This document shows positions 11,743 through 23,479 of a DNA stretch of 64,000 nt, piece after piece. The translations under genes were made by a program, and so were the position numbers. This DNA comes from Stictocephala bisonia (taxonomy: Eukaryota; Arthropoda; Insecta; Hemiptera; Membracidae), in NCBI GenBank assembly GCA_035578905.1, contig JAQJVL010000104.1, positions 1,984,001 through 2,048,000 on the forward strand, read 5' to 3'. The stretch's first letter is position 1; the number at the start of each line of letters is the position of its first letter. The notes below the pieces were generated by a model. It saw nothing but the letters and a program-made list of their open reading frames with translations, was not told the DNA's origin and did no database searches.

Positions 11743-13320
11743 AGCAATACACTTTCAAACTATTTTTATTATTCATTAAATCGTATAAATTTTAATACCT
11801 TGTAAATACTTAATCACTGTATCATATATTTAATTCAGATAACATAGTAAAGTATACATATTTGGTTAGTTATAAATTGTTTCGTTTTTATTTTGTTCCT
11901 ATTATTGTATTATCCTATTATACTGTTAGGGTTAGGATAACATTAAATTTAGAGTTAAGGTTTAAGCTATTTATGTTTTTATATTAGTGTTTATATTTTG
12001 AAGAATTGGGATATTTTATTTTAAATTAATATTATTTGCTTTTGCACATTTTAAGATTTATTTGAAAAGAAGGAACCTCTTAAACAGGCATTGCCTTAGG
12101 AGGTCCTAGTATTTTCTTGAAATATGTAATTTATGAAAGGTTTTGTTCTAGTAGTATAAGTTTTATTTTGTTAACAGAGCAATTAAGAAGAAACCTTTTT
12201 ATGTTTAAATGTAATTATATGTCTTTTATGTATATATTTCGAGAAAATAAATATATTCTTATTATATTCTTATTATTCGCTCTCTATTTCAAAACGTTCT
12301 TTGTTTAAATTAAAACCACAAACATCGCCATGCAAAAAAAAATATCTACAGCTAAGAACTAGGAAAATACCAGTTTTATCTCAAAATTTGGAAGGTCAGC
12401 TGAATCTGTAACAATCGTAACGTAATGTGTTGATTATGTTATTTACATGCAATCATTAAGATGAATATAAATTATTGATTAAATGAGTGTAGGATGAGAG
12501 TACATGACATATGCAGTCTTTGTTACTAACTGAGATCGACCTAATTTCAGAACAGGCTATTTATAAATAGCTATGGCAACTAAGACCTATAGCTTAACCT
12601 GGAGTCCAAACCACGTAGATTGGTCTGGTTTTTTGCGAACTGAAAAGCCTGATACTCTATTTTCAAGACAACGTCTGAACCCTGACAACTACTCAACATG
12701 GACATCCCAAAACCTTTCTAAACATTAATACACATCTTTATATAGATTTATATTCATTGTCAATAGTGCCCATGTTAATGGCAACCATTGGGCGGTCAAG
12801 GCTGAGAACAGGATCTGCCTGGGACGTCTAGACGCCATCGTCACTGTGCGGGTCGTAAGACTTCATCATTTTTTTGTAATATTTGATTATTGTATTGTTT
12901 TATTCCTAATAATTGTTGTCTTTTCAGGTTGAAATGTAATTGTAATATTAAAATGTAATTGTAGTAGTAGTCTCAGTCCTTCCGAGTCATATATATATAA
13001 TGTTTAATGTTATTTTAAGTTTAATAGTGTTTTTCAGGTACCATATATTTATGATTAGTTAATGTAATCTTATTTCAGTCTGATTTGAATATTAATTTTA
13101 ATTGTGTTTTAACATTGTTTCGTTGATATCGTGACCTTGACAGCGCCTAATTGGTTATATTAATTTAACCCTGTTAACATTTTTATATTTAGTAGAAGTT
13201 CATTTTGTTGTACCCCATTCTAGGATCTAGGTTAAAATGTAGATAATTATTAAAGTAGATAAGTTTATTAGTTTAAGAACGTAGTTTTATAACATGTTTG
13301 TGTAGATGTAATTTAGTTTT
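11743..13320. other. Probable LINE 3' untranslated region and AT-rich DNA
   Basis: The AT-rich stretch after the reverse transcriptase fragment to about 12310 is likely its 3' region (note AGGCATTGCCTTAGGAGGTC at 12087). Beyond that I see no gene. The frame at 12117-12308 is chance. Confidence 0.35.
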
Positions 13321-13324
13321 TAGC

Positions 13325-13376
13325 ACTTGAAAAAGGTTTGGGTTTTACCAAATCGAAACGTCGTGATTGGTAATTT
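13325..13376 (+). other. Hairpin followed by CGAAACG, Penelope/hammerhead-like terminal motif
   Basis: ACTTGAAAAAGG is followed by a stem (GGTTTGG/CCAAATC, one wobble pair) and then CGAAACGTCG. The layout (CTGA-like box, stem, CGAAAC) resembles the hammerhead-type motifs known from the ends of Penelope-like elements, but the CUGAUGA box is not conserved here. It could equally be the end of another retroelement. Confidence 0.3.
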
Positions 13377-14675
13377 TCACGTAATGATGGCAAATGTCCA
13401 ACTACCTTTGTCTCCCTCATCTGATACTCCATCATTAACAAATTTCAAATACAAAGGATCTATAACTTACAACCTTCGTCCTCAGTAGTACCATAGATCT
13501 TATGTTATAACAGAAAGCTATGGTAGTTCTATATAATTAGTACCATCAAGCTATTTGCACGATAGTTTTTAGATCATAAGGAAGTTCAACACCAGTTACT
13601 TATGTTAGCCTAGTTGTGAGTCAATTAAAGTTCTCGAAAGTTGAACCTTGTTACCTTACCTCGAAAGTTGTGATTTCCTTACCTTCGTGACTTATTACGT
13701 CAATAATTACGCCTCTACCATAGGCACAGCTTCTAAGAACACTAGCGATCCCAAATTCCTCATGCCACTTCCCACTTTTCTGCGTAGTCAATTTCGTGTC
13801 ACGACAAAAGCCACCAGTAATAATTGGCACCACATGTCTGGATCAATATTTAAGTCCTTCCTCCCTCTGTCCAAATCTATCTGCTACTTACTTACTATGC
13901 TAAAACTAGTTTCCCCCTGCTTTTATTGCAGTAACATGCTGACCATCGCACGCTCGCTCCACTCGTTGTTGGCTTCACTAAATGATAGAAACAGATTTCT
14001 ATAAACATTTAGATGTGTTAAATTGACTAAGACTGTTAAAAAAGACTAGATTCATTGTTCTATTCTTTTTCAGTTATCTATTCATCCACCAAAAAAAAAA
14101 AAAAAAAATAAATAAAAAATAAATAAAAAATATATATACGTATATATATATATGTGTGTACAGTATTGTTTGTGTTCTTCACTTATATCTTCAACATTTT
14201 TAAGAAAGAAAAGACAATTGCGAAGTAAATCTCTTACATCGCGAATTTCCTTTTACTGACCTTTTACTGCGAAATCCTGTACTGTAATTTTCCCCATATT
14301 TTCTTATAAGCAGACTTTTCGTCTTTCCTCGAGGTTTAGTCAAATTCTTATTTGCCACTTGCTTAGTTTTTTGCTCTGACTTTCAAAAACTGTACTACTT
14401 ATTTGATTCTTGGGCTGGGATTTCCAAACATGCTGTTTGATATACACTCCTTTTTCTGTTGAAACAGTTCCATAGATTACAATACTAGTGCATGTTCACT
14501 ATGAATGAATCGCTGATGGAATTTTTCATAAATTTAATTCGTCATTTACTTCTATAACAGCAATGTCAATTTGATAGAAGTTCTTGTCCCAACGATCGCT
14601 AAAAGGGAATTATTTTTCTGTACTTCTTTAAAATCACATAATATTGTATATGCGATGATAATTATTTAAAATAAT
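13377..14675. other. Intergenic DNA with low-complexity A/TA tract
   Basis: A low-complexity run of A, AAATA and TA/TATG lies at about 14091-14160. The frame at 13648-14004 and its antisense counterpart show no motifs, though the stretch is GC-richer than its surroundings. No gene is called. Confidence 0.4.
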
Positions 14676-15268
14676 ACATTGTGAACCATGTTGCACAAGA
14701 GCGGATATCTTGACATTGTGAACCATGTTGCACAAGAGCGGATATCTTGACGTTGTGAACCATGTTGCACAAGAGCGGATATCTTGACGTTGTGAACCAT
14801 GTTGCACAAGAGCGGATATCTTGACATTGTGAACCATGTTGCACAAGAGCGGATATCTTGACGTTGTGAACCATGTTGCACAAGAGCGGATATCTTGACA
14901 TTGTGAACCATGTTTCACAAGAGCGGATATCTTGACATTGTGAACCATGTTGCACAAGAGCGGATATCTTGACATTGTGAACCATGTTGCACAAGAGCGG
15001 ATATCTTGACATTGTGAACCATGTTGCACAAGAGCGGATATCTTGACGTTGTGAACCATGTTGCACAAGAGCGGATATCTTGACGTTGTGAACCATGTTG
15101 CACAAGAGCGGATATCTTGACATTGTGAACCATATTGCACAAGAGCGGATATCTTGACATTGTGAACCATGTTGCACAAGAGCGGATATCTTGACATTGT
15201 GAACCATGTTGCACAAGAGCGGATATCTTGACATTGTGAACCATGTTGCACAAGAGCGGATATCTTGA
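14676..15268. repeat. 37-bp tandem repeat, 16 copies
   Basis: The unit reads CATTGTGAACCATGTTGCAC then AAGAGCGGATATCTTGA, and the length fits 16 exact periods. Variation is limited to ACATT/ACGTT at the unit joint plus a few single changes. Since 37 is not a multiple of three and the minus strand of the unit has no stop, several long overlapping minus-strand frames appear; they are artefacts. Confidence 0.97.
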
Positions 15269-15480
15269 AGTTTACGTTATTTTAAGGTCTCCTTTGAAGT
15301 CAGCTAATGTTTATTAAATCAAATTAAAAAAACACCATCCACTTTAACAAAATCAAGACGTGTTGTAAAAAAATGGCTATGACAAAGTGTTCCAATTAAT
15401 CTAAATTCAATAATTTTGAATGCAAAACTAAAGTTGTGAAAACACTAACATCAATGTTTTAATCTTATGCTAAAAACAAA

Positions 15481-15645
15481 AAGGCCTCTTACTAGTTTAG
15501 TTGTTAACACTTCTGCTTCATATACAGAGTGTCACGGGTTCAAATCCCGGGAGGTCCTCTACAAATTTGCTTGATGGGTTTGGACCGTTGTCCAATAGCA
15601 ACGTGTGTACATTAAGTTAAAAATGCCTCTGGCGTAGACTAAAAA
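15481..15645 (+). mobile_element. tRNA-derived SINE (family B)
   Basis: The head (15481-15556) folds like a worn tRNA: an A-box-like TAGTTTAGTTGTTAACAC, an anticodon-type stem TTCTG/CAGAG, and a T arm CGGG-TTCAAAT-CCCG containing the B-box-like GGGTTCAAATCC. Acceptor pairing is partial (GGCCTCT against GAGGTCC). The body then reads TTGATGGGTTTGGACCGTTG and ends AGTTAAAAATGCCTCTGGCG. The body and end recur in reverse at 45058-45135, which shows this is a dispersed family and not a lone tRNA gene. Confidence 0.75.
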
Positions 15646-16303
15646 AAATGTTTTCAAACTATTATAACAACTATTATATACAAACAAATTGATCAAAATG
15701 TACTAACAAAATTAGAACATTTTGAGAATAAGTTAAAAATTATTCTTACAATGTTCTAATTTTATTACTTTGCAGTACTAAAGAACTATACAAAAAATTT
15801 TTAAAGGGACAACCACAGACTGCAGTATTCATCGGAGCTACATCGTTGAAATCTTAAGGCTCATTAAAATGGAATTAAAAAAAACACCAAGTTGATTTTT
15901 GAAATGATTTTATCAAAACATTAAATCGGTCTTTTATTAATTTTTTCTATTTTTTTTATTATATTGTATGAAGAAAAATAATATATTTTAAAATTCTGTA
16001 ACTTTAAAACAATTTAATCAGCCCTAATTTTCTTCAAAATAGAATTTACATTAAAAAGTTGTCCTTTATTAACTTTTTAAGATAGTCCGAAATATTATCA
16101 CTAATTTAATCATTGGGGTTGTACAGTTAAGAAATTTCTTCGGAGTATAACATTTTTCTGTTATGTAACAAAAGTAAAATGAAAATTTTGCAATTAATTT
16201 GTTGTTTAAAAAAACCACCAATGTAAATTGATATTATAGTTATATAAAACTAGGAAAGATATTGTAGTTTGTATGATGAACTAGTCGACTCTCTATCTCT
16301 CTC
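15646..16303. other. AT-rich intergenic DNA
   Basis: No gene is seen. An imperfect hairpin near 15713-15766 pairs TAGAACATT with AATGTTCTA. Confidence 0.4.
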
Positions 16304-16806
16304 TAATCCGATACTTGTTACTCCGATATCCCAGTAATCCGACACTTATTATTCCGATATCTCAGTAATCCGACATTTGTTACTCCAACATCCCATTAAT
16401 CCGACACTTGTTAATCCGAAATCCCAGTAATCCGGCACTTGTTATTCCAACATCCCAGTAATCCGACACTTGACTTCCAACATCCCAGTAATCCGACATT
16501 TTTTACTCCGACATCCCATTAATCCGATACTTGATACTCCGATATCCCAGTAATCCAATATTTGTTATTCCGTCATTCCAGAAATCCGACATTTGTTATT
16601 CCGACATCCCAGTAATCCGACATTTGTTACTCCGACATCGCAGTAATCCGACATTTGTTATTCCGACATACCAGAAAAAGAACACTTGTACTCCGACATC
16701 TCAGTAATCCGACACTTGTTACTCCGATACCCCAGTAATCCGACACTTGTTACTCCAACATCCCAGTAATCCGACATTTGTTACTCCGACATCCCAGTAA
16801 TCCGAC
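16304..16806. repeat. 31-bp tandem repeat (TAATCCGACACTTG units)
   Basis: About 16 diverged units of the form TAATCCGACACTTGTTACTC then CGACATCCCAG. The left edge (CTCTCTAATCCGATACTTG) and a separate sequence at 17883-17908 (TTGACCCTCTATAATTCGGA then CACTTC) look like termini of pogo/Tigger-type DNA transposons, so the array may have grown from a transposon end. That origin is an inference. Confidence 0.9.
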
Positions 16807-16846
16807 GCGGTACCGATGAGTCCCGTCAGACGAATTTTCGGTCTAA
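16807..16846 (+). other. Possible decayed hammerhead-like core next to the array
   Basis: CCGATGAG-TC-CCGTCA-GA-CGAA resembles the hammerhead order CUGAUGA, stem II, GAA. It has C instead of U at the second core base and U instead of A after GAA, and I cannot see convincing stems I and III. It may be coincidence. Confidence 0.2.
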
Positions 16847-17289
16847 ATGCGCGCGCAGAAGATTTTTAGTTGCCTCGATTGCACCATATTTGTTTAGTTA
16901 TTCAGTGCTACCTTTCATTACCGTCACAATTCGATAAATACACTATTATACATCGTGTTTTTTTTCTTGTTAAAAGGTTTATTAAAGTTAGGGTTGCCAT
17001 ACATTTTCACTGTAAAATGCGGACACCGGATATAATTGGGGGTCTGGTGGGAGGGGGTTATTTTTAAAACTGTCTTTTATGAAATTTATTATATGCGATT
17101 CGGGTTGTTAAATGGGTAAAATAATTAAAGATTTTGTTATATATAATATTAATATTACAACTATATTTTAATTTATGAATACAGAAAAATATAATGTTAA
17201 CAGACAGTTTTCTTTTTTCTTTTAAAAATCATTCATTAAGTTTAAGTTAAGTTAACTCAATAAATTGTTATAATTATTGTTCAGGCTTG

Positions 17290-17700
17290 TGCTAGTTGTA
17301 CTGGTATACTGGCTGAAGGCAGACACCAGTCATATTTTTCTGAAGATATTAACTTTTAAAGTAATACATGACATGTCATTATTAACTTTGATGTTCAGAA
17401 TAGCTTTGCCCTTCTTTAATGACAGTCTAATTGGATCGGGTGTCCAGACATTTTTCATTAGAATAAAACTTGTTTAACTTTTGCCGAAGGACTGAGTAGA
17501 GAAAGGGCAAACTCCAGCACCCTTTTAAAAATGTCACACTTATTTTCGGCCAATTTCAAGAGTTGAAAAACTTCTTTTTTAAGGGGAGGGATGTGTATGG
17601 TATTATAATAATAGAGCATAGTATGTGAGACATCACACAACCTCTCACGAGTGTCGATTGACGATTGCCAACTGTTTTGCCAACTGTTCTGTAATATTGC
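17290..17700 (-). pseudogene. hAT-family transposase fossil (C-terminal dimerisation region)
   Basis: On the minus strand, a frame ending at 17458 reads LKKEVFQLLKLAENKCDI and continues to a stop after VKQVLF. A shifted frame then gives NVWTPDPIRLSLKKGKAILN, followed by IKVNN, down to a stop near 17340. The pattern hydrophobic-LA segment, (E)RVFS-like box, WT..R.RLS, A.L....N is that of the C-terminal dimerisation domain of hAT transposases. The frame break between the two halves and the absence of the upstream catalytic domain show it is dead. Identification is from motif memory only. Confidence 0.5.
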
Positions 17701-19022
17701 TATAACTCACCTGTCAGTTTAATTTTTGTTAGAAGATGTAATTACATTTTTCTTGTCATGAATGTATTTAATTTGTTCTTTAAATTGAAGTATGTAATGT
17801 ACTGTTCTGCTAAAGGCTTGCTCATTATTATATTAAGTTTTCATTAAATCAAACAAACATTTTCGTCTAAACAAGTTTTTATTTGACCCTCTATAATTCG
17901 GACACTTCAAAACTCTCTGGCTAGGCAGCAGCAGTTCAGAAGGCTCGTATGACTGTGTGCGTTGATTGTGAGGTCTACAACGTAAACAACAACAAACACA
18001 TCATGTCACGGAATTAAATCAATTACCTAAGGTAGGACTGACGTGTTCGTCTTTGTGCCTTCAGGAGTCCTACATGTCCTGACCCTGAACGACAGAATAG
18101 CCTCCATCGCCTGTCCACGCTTTTTAATTGTTCTTTTTGATTAATATTGGGTCAGTATTTTTTTAATTAAAACTTACAGAACCTATTGCGTAGAAGAATA
18201 CATGTATTTTTCAGTAATATATAAAAATGTAATGTAATCTAAAATATAATACGTAGACAACTAGTCATATATTTCATATCCTAGTCAGTTCCTATCAGCT
18301 GTATAACCTATTGTTGGCCGTTATTTAATGTAACACGATAATTAACACTGTTACATAGATGTCACTATTATTGGAGTAACCTGTTACCAATTACAACACG
18401 TTACGTTTGGAACGTCTTGCCTAAGCTGCACCAATAAATTCTTAGGAAATTGATAGAGGTTTATTTTAAATTAAAATTTGAATTTCAATAGTGGGGAACT
18501 AAACCTATATTCAACGAAAGGAGTATAGAATTTATCAATAAATTCCACAGCGATCTTAAAAAAGATAGTCTAATTAGTTTGATGCAACATCAATTTTGTC
18601 GTCGACTCTGAAACAGTGACACCTCAATAATAACGCTTTATCACCTGTTCCTGATGCATGCTTGACGTTTTGTTACAGTTACAGATGTGTTAATAAGGTA
18701 GATACAAGTAACAATTATTACTTTATCAGACCACGGATTGACAGGAACGGACACCGGTTGAAGAATTTTACATTTATGTCATACATTTTATGAAGATGAC
18801 CTTTTAACAACTACCGCCAAAGTAAATGACCTCTTATTGTAAGGGTTCGATTTTTCAGGAATAGAATATTCTATTCTAGACCTACAAAGAGGTGAATAGG
18901 AACTATAGAGAGGAGTTCTCAGAAGGCAAAGTTGTCAATCACCGCCAATTGAAGACTTCTCAAACAATGAATACAAATTTCTACTGAGATCTGTAGGCTT
19001 ATTTATTGTTCTCATGTATTCA
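17701..19022. other. Intergenic DNA, possible transposon end at 17883
   Basis: Contains the pogo-like TTGACCCTCTATAATTCGGA at about 17883. The rest is AT-rich with no gene. Confidence 0.35.
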
Positions 19023-19113
19023 CTCCGGTCGCCCATTAACTGAGCGAAGATTACCTTAATTGAGCGAAAGCCCTCGAAGGGCCCCCAAAAACGTGCCTTA
19101 ACTGAGCGAAGTC
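19023..19113 (-). repeat. Triplicated TTCGCTCAGTTAAGG box, minus arm
   Basis: Read on the minus strand there are three boxes (CTTCGCTCAGTTAAGGCACG, TTTCGCTCAATTAAGG, CTTCGCTCAGTTAATGG) spaced about 40 and 28 bases apart, with GGGGGCCC between the first two. The same arrangement is on the plus strand at 19411-19519. Confidence 0.75.
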
Positions 19114-19272
19114 CAGTCCAGGTATATGCGAGTTGTCGGGACAAGAAATGTTCTTGTTTATGTAGCATCATACCATCATATTTACATCATCATATACTGG
19201 TGATGATTGATTGATCATATCTGGTTGACACCCGCATACCAGAGGCAGTCAACCACCTGGCTCCGGCACGCG

Positions 19273-19308
19273 CTACCCCGTTACCTACCTAACCTAACCT
19301 AACCTAAC
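19273..19308. repeat. Telomere-like (CCTAA)n block
   Basis: Four to five units of ACCTA/CCTAA, the complement of the insect telomere repeat TTAGG, lie in the interior between the two inverted arms of the triplicated box. Similar short stretches occur at 26570-26622 and 31112-31128. Confidence 0.8.
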
Positions 19309-19410
19309 CAAAAATTTTTTTGGGAATTTTATTTTGTATATTTGTGTAAGATTCTATTATGTTTAAAAGTGGAATATGCTATGTGAATGTTCATAGTCAA
19401 AGAGGGCCGC

Positions 19411-19519
19411 CGGTTCGCTCAGTTAAGGCACGTCTCTGGGGGCTCCCTGGAGTGCTTCGCTCAGTTCAGGCACCCAGGCTACTTGACACAGGTCACTTCG
19501 CTCAGTTAAGGCCCGACCT
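19411..19519 (+). repeat. Triplicated TTCGCTCAGTTAAGG box, plus arm
   Basis: Three boxes (GTTCGCTCAGTTAAGGCACG, CTTCGCTCAGTTCAGGCACC, CTTCGCTCAGTTAAGGCCCG) mirror the minus arm at 19023-19113, including the GGGGGCTCC linker. Together the arms make an inverted repeat with about 300 bases between them. Confidence 0.75.
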
Positions 19520-20290
19520 TCACTCCATATTCCATTTATTTGTGTGTAGTTCATTAACAATGTAAGGTTGTCAGTTAACTGTTAATATTGGCTAGAGAGG
19601 CTTTAACACAAACCGTTTAGAAACATCCTTTCTACAGTTTTGAACAGTATAAGTAGGTACAAAAAACTGTTATTTTTAATAACTATAGTAAAAATCTACA
19701 GTACTATCATTACCACTGTTATTTCACAGAAGACATACTAGTTGCGACATCCGTGTAACCAACTTACAGTACACAACAAACACGTATTTATAAAGTATTT
19801 GCATCTAAAGTGAACTAAATAAATATGATGGAAATTATTATTGAACTGAGTTAAAATTATATTAAAAAATCGGGGACTGTCGGAAAATGAATATCATAAA
19901 AAGTAAATATGATGTTGTCATTAGAGTATTATGTTTGTAAATTGTAACAGTAAGAACAATTTGTTAGGTTTGTTGGGTATAACTTACAGAGTATTATTAA
20001 AATCAGAACAATATGTGGCAAATAAAGATTTTTGTTTATGTTGTAAATTATAGAATAACCAGAGTCATTACACTTGACGTGCCGACCCATCAGGTGCTAC
20101 CGGTAACGAATACAAATCACTTTACTAAAGATATTTGTATTCAAGTCTATCGGGGAGTGTTGGAGTCGCCGAAACTACCTGGCAAGAGTTTGACAGGTTG
20201 ATAGCTCTGGACAAGGGCTGAGACTGAAGAAGGAGTGAGCTTGTAAAATGTACATGAATGCCAAGCTAAAAACTATGAACCTATTTACAA

Positions 20291-20720
20291 TATTTTAGTC
20301 TACAGAGGCTATCGGTCATGTTGGTTTTAACCCCATAAGAACAATATTATTTGCGTATCCATATTTTTTTCGTTATTTATTGACCAAAAGTTGTGTATTA
20401 GGTGTCATTGTAAACGTTATCATATTGCGCATTGGGTTTGCTTTTGATATTTTTTCTACATTCGGATAGTTTTGAAAAATATGTGAAAATAAAAATTCAA
20501 AATAAATATTTTTTATGTTTGTTCTGTAAAACTAATTAGGAGTTTGCAAATCAATTCCAACGTGCAATTTAATTGTTGATCGAATACAATTTTTTTGAAA
20601 AATTCGTTAAAAAATAACTGCTTAATTTGGACTCCGTGATCGTAAGTCCGGCTCGAAAATAATATTGTTCTTATGACATTAAAACTAACACGGCCGAAAG
20701 CCTCTGCAGACTCCTAAAAT
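20291..20720. mobile_element. MITE-like element with about 65-bp terminal inverted repeats
   Basis: The left end (20291-20355) and the reverse complement of the right end (20654-20720) share TATTTTAG, AGAGGCT, TCGG, GTT.GTTTTAA and CATAAGAACAATATTATTT in the same order with few mismatches. The roughly 300-base interior is AT-rich and has no frame. The superfamily cannot be told, since I see no clear target-site duplication. Confidence 0.75.
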
Positions 20721-21251
20721 AAGTTCGTTGTGTCCTACTATTTCAAGTCAACATAAGAGGAACGAAACTAATAACAAATCATTATAAATATAAAATTATT
20801 CCTAAAATGTAGCCTATTCAAAAGGAAATTCTTTAAAATAAACAGAATCAGCCTTTAAATTAGCCTCTTTAACTAACTTTACTTTATACTACCTCGAATG
20901 ATAAAATTATTTTCACTTACAAGCTAGTTGGTAAAGAATGACATTTTATCGGTAGTAATTAATAATTAGAACCTCAATGCATCAATTCCTAATCGTATTT
21001 AATTGCTTTGAAGATTATTAAATTGAAAATGCGGGAGCATAATAGAAAATTCCCTTGAATTCCGTTTCAAAATGGCGGAACCGTCTTTATTTGACGTTAA
21101 AATGACTTGAATTTGATTAATGTTAATCACCATTATTTACAAGCTTAAACTTAACTAAACTAAAATGATAAAAATAAAATAATACGGAGCACGCATTGTG
21201 AAACGTTTTGGGGAACTGTTTGTTCAAAATTAAATGAAATCAATAAATGTA
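20721..21251. other. AT-rich intergenic DNA
   Basis: Nothing recognised. Confidence 0.4.
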
Positions 21252-22602
21252 CTGCAGTAAAGACTTTCGTAAGGCCTTCGACTTAGTTGATTAAGAGTGT
21301 TTATTGGCTAAAATGGAAAATATAGGATTAAGGGATGCATTGAAGTGATATAGGCAATTCTTGACAGATCGCGAACAAACTGTTAGGTGTAGGGGCTGCC
21401 TAAGCAAACCGGGAAATATTAAGAAAGGTGTACCACAAGGTTCCGTTTTATCAGCTACTTTGTTCTTGATTTTTATTAATAATCTTTTGGAAGTCCAGTC
21501 AGAGGGAAGCCTTTGCTGATGATGTTGCTTTTTGTTTTGGAATATAGATAGTCAGAGGTTACGTAACAGTGTAAATGAAACTATCTTTTTTTAATAAATG
21601 GTGTTTCGAAAATAAAATGTGTGTTAGTGTTTCAAAAAGTTTTACATTTTAAAATGAACAGACTCTTTTTTGAAGAGAATAAATTTAAGAATCATTCATC
21701 CACCTGTCAAAGAACGCCTAATTGTAGCTGTCCAGCCATTGAAAATGTGGGGTCCTTCAAATACCTGGGGGTCTTAATAGACAGGGAATTATCGTGGAAG
21801 GATCACATAGAAGAGCTAATAAGAGTATTGAAAGGGAGCATCGAAAATTTTATTTCTTGATAAATATTTGTGATCAAAAGCTGTTAAGAACACTTTATTT
21901 TACTCTCATGAACTCTAAATTACTATACGGAATTCATCGTTGGGGAGGAACATTAAAAAATTTAATAACAAAAATAAGAATTGTTCAGAATCATTATATT
22001 AGAATTATATTTCATAAGAAAAAGGGAGAATCGTCGTTTAACGTATTTAAACAACTCAATATATATAAACCTTTACAGCATTTATATACCTTCAAAGTTC
22101 TCCAAGTTTTCTTTATTCGTAGTAGAAACAATGAAACCGAGCTTATAACGCACAGTCATGACACACGCAGTAGATCAGCCAATTTAATAAGAAAACCAAG
22201 TCACAAAATCCTAAATGACAAGATGTTTTATATTTTTAGGCGCAAATATCTTTAATGAAATACCAGCCAACTTTAAATTGTGTCGATCACTAATTAAATA
22301 CAGAAATCAAATAAAACAATGGCTTTTTTATTTTGAAGACACGTCACAAATTATACATGTCCTGAGGTGGTCTAATTTAGTTATATACTGATTTTTAATA
22401 AGCTTTAAATAGTTATTTGTATTATTATAAGTATTTAAGTGTTCCAATGTTTTTCTTGTTTTAGACTTTTCCTGTTGTTTTTCCTTTTCAGAAATATGTT
22501 TTATATATATAATTATTCAATAACTGTTTAGTGGGCGCTGTAGCTGACTCTATGGACTGTGTAATTTCATTTTCATTTTATTATTATTATTAAATTCACA
22601 TC
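21252..22602 (+). pseudogene. Non-LTR retrotransposon ORF2 fossil with 3' tail
   Basis: The reverse transcriptase palm is visible: KDFRKAFDLVD near 21258, then GNIKKGVPQGSVLSATLF (about 21409), FINNL, and FADD in a shifted frame near 21515. Stop codons follow LVD and ALK. The thumb follows as FKYLGVLIDRELSWKDHIEE (about 21745), shifts frame at about 21845 into FYFLINIC, YFTLMNSKLLYGIHRWGG, and ends at 22255, with a further shifted piece to about 22370. The 3' region ends in an ATTTCATTTTC/ATT-rich tail near 22602. At least two frameshifts and two in-frame stops make it inactive. It is the same family as 10984-11742. Confidence 0.88.
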
Positions 22603-23479
22603 TATGTTTATTTTGAAAAAAGCTTTACCTGTTATTTATCTAGGTAAATATATTTATTAAGTTTTTTTGTTTAAAGATTATGAAGTGTACGTTCTGTTAC
22701 GGTAAGATGTTGCACAGGCTCGTCGCATTATTTATTTAGTTATGAAGGTAGACTAAGTTCTGTATTTTTATGTATTGATAAACGATCGCATCTGTTTACA
22801 GATGGTTTAGTATTTTCAAATAAGTTTATTGTAATTTTGTTGTATTATTTTATCAAAATTAAATCATTATTTCATAAGAAAGTTAGTGAAAACTGTGTAT
22901 TCTAAACCCGTAATAACTTTAAAGTGTTCAGACGGGCGACTGTGTGAACTCTCGTCCGACCAACCCAAACAAACGTACGGCATCTATTTAGTATACAAAT
23001 GAAGTGTTTTCCCGCCTCCAGACCAGTAGCAGGGTTATCTCTAATACAAGCAGGGCAAGGTAATCCCCATTGAAATATTTATTTCCCTTTTCCGCCTGTT
23101 AATACAATTATTTGCTCGTGTCAAGGCCATTGGACTAAGATAAGTTGTATTTTACATTCGTCTTTTATTGGGTTCGTTTATCAACGAGATATGCACATCA
23201 CGTGTCAGTAGGAACACAATACAAGTGAACTTCACACAGTGTACACAACTCAGAGGAACCTAAATATTTGAGGTTTAGGTTTCCTCTCTAAAACCAAAAC
23301 TAAAACTACAGTTTCCTCACAAACAGTAGCTAAAGTTAAGTTTTGTCAAAATCAGGCTTTTTTGGAATACTTCCTATCATTTAATCTTTAATAAAGGAAA
23401 CTGGAAACTTTATACTTAGGACATATATGTTTCTTTTAGTATTATATTCCTTTTCGTATATTAATAAAATTATAACTAA
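22603..23479. other. Intergenic DNA
   Basis: No gene or repeat recognised. Confidence 0.4.

Noticed and set aside
11743..12310. Intact LINE including a second frame at 12117-12308
   Set aside because: The frame has no motif; the region fits an AT-rich 3' untranslated tail.
13648..14004. 118-codon frame with an antisense frame of 60 codons
   Set aside because: GC-richer than its flanks but with no motif; I could not link it to a gene or an element.
14634..15253. Minus-strand frames of 81-205 codons
   Set aside because: They read the 37-bp tandem repeat in each of three frames; not a protein gene.
15481..15556. Functional tRNA gene
   Set aside because: The acceptor stem has mismatches, the anticodon loop is too long, and the attached body recurs at 45 kb, so it is a SINE head.
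16304..16806. CRISPR-like repeat-spacer pattern
   Set aside because: It is a diverged head-to-tail 31-bp tandem repeat with no spacers.
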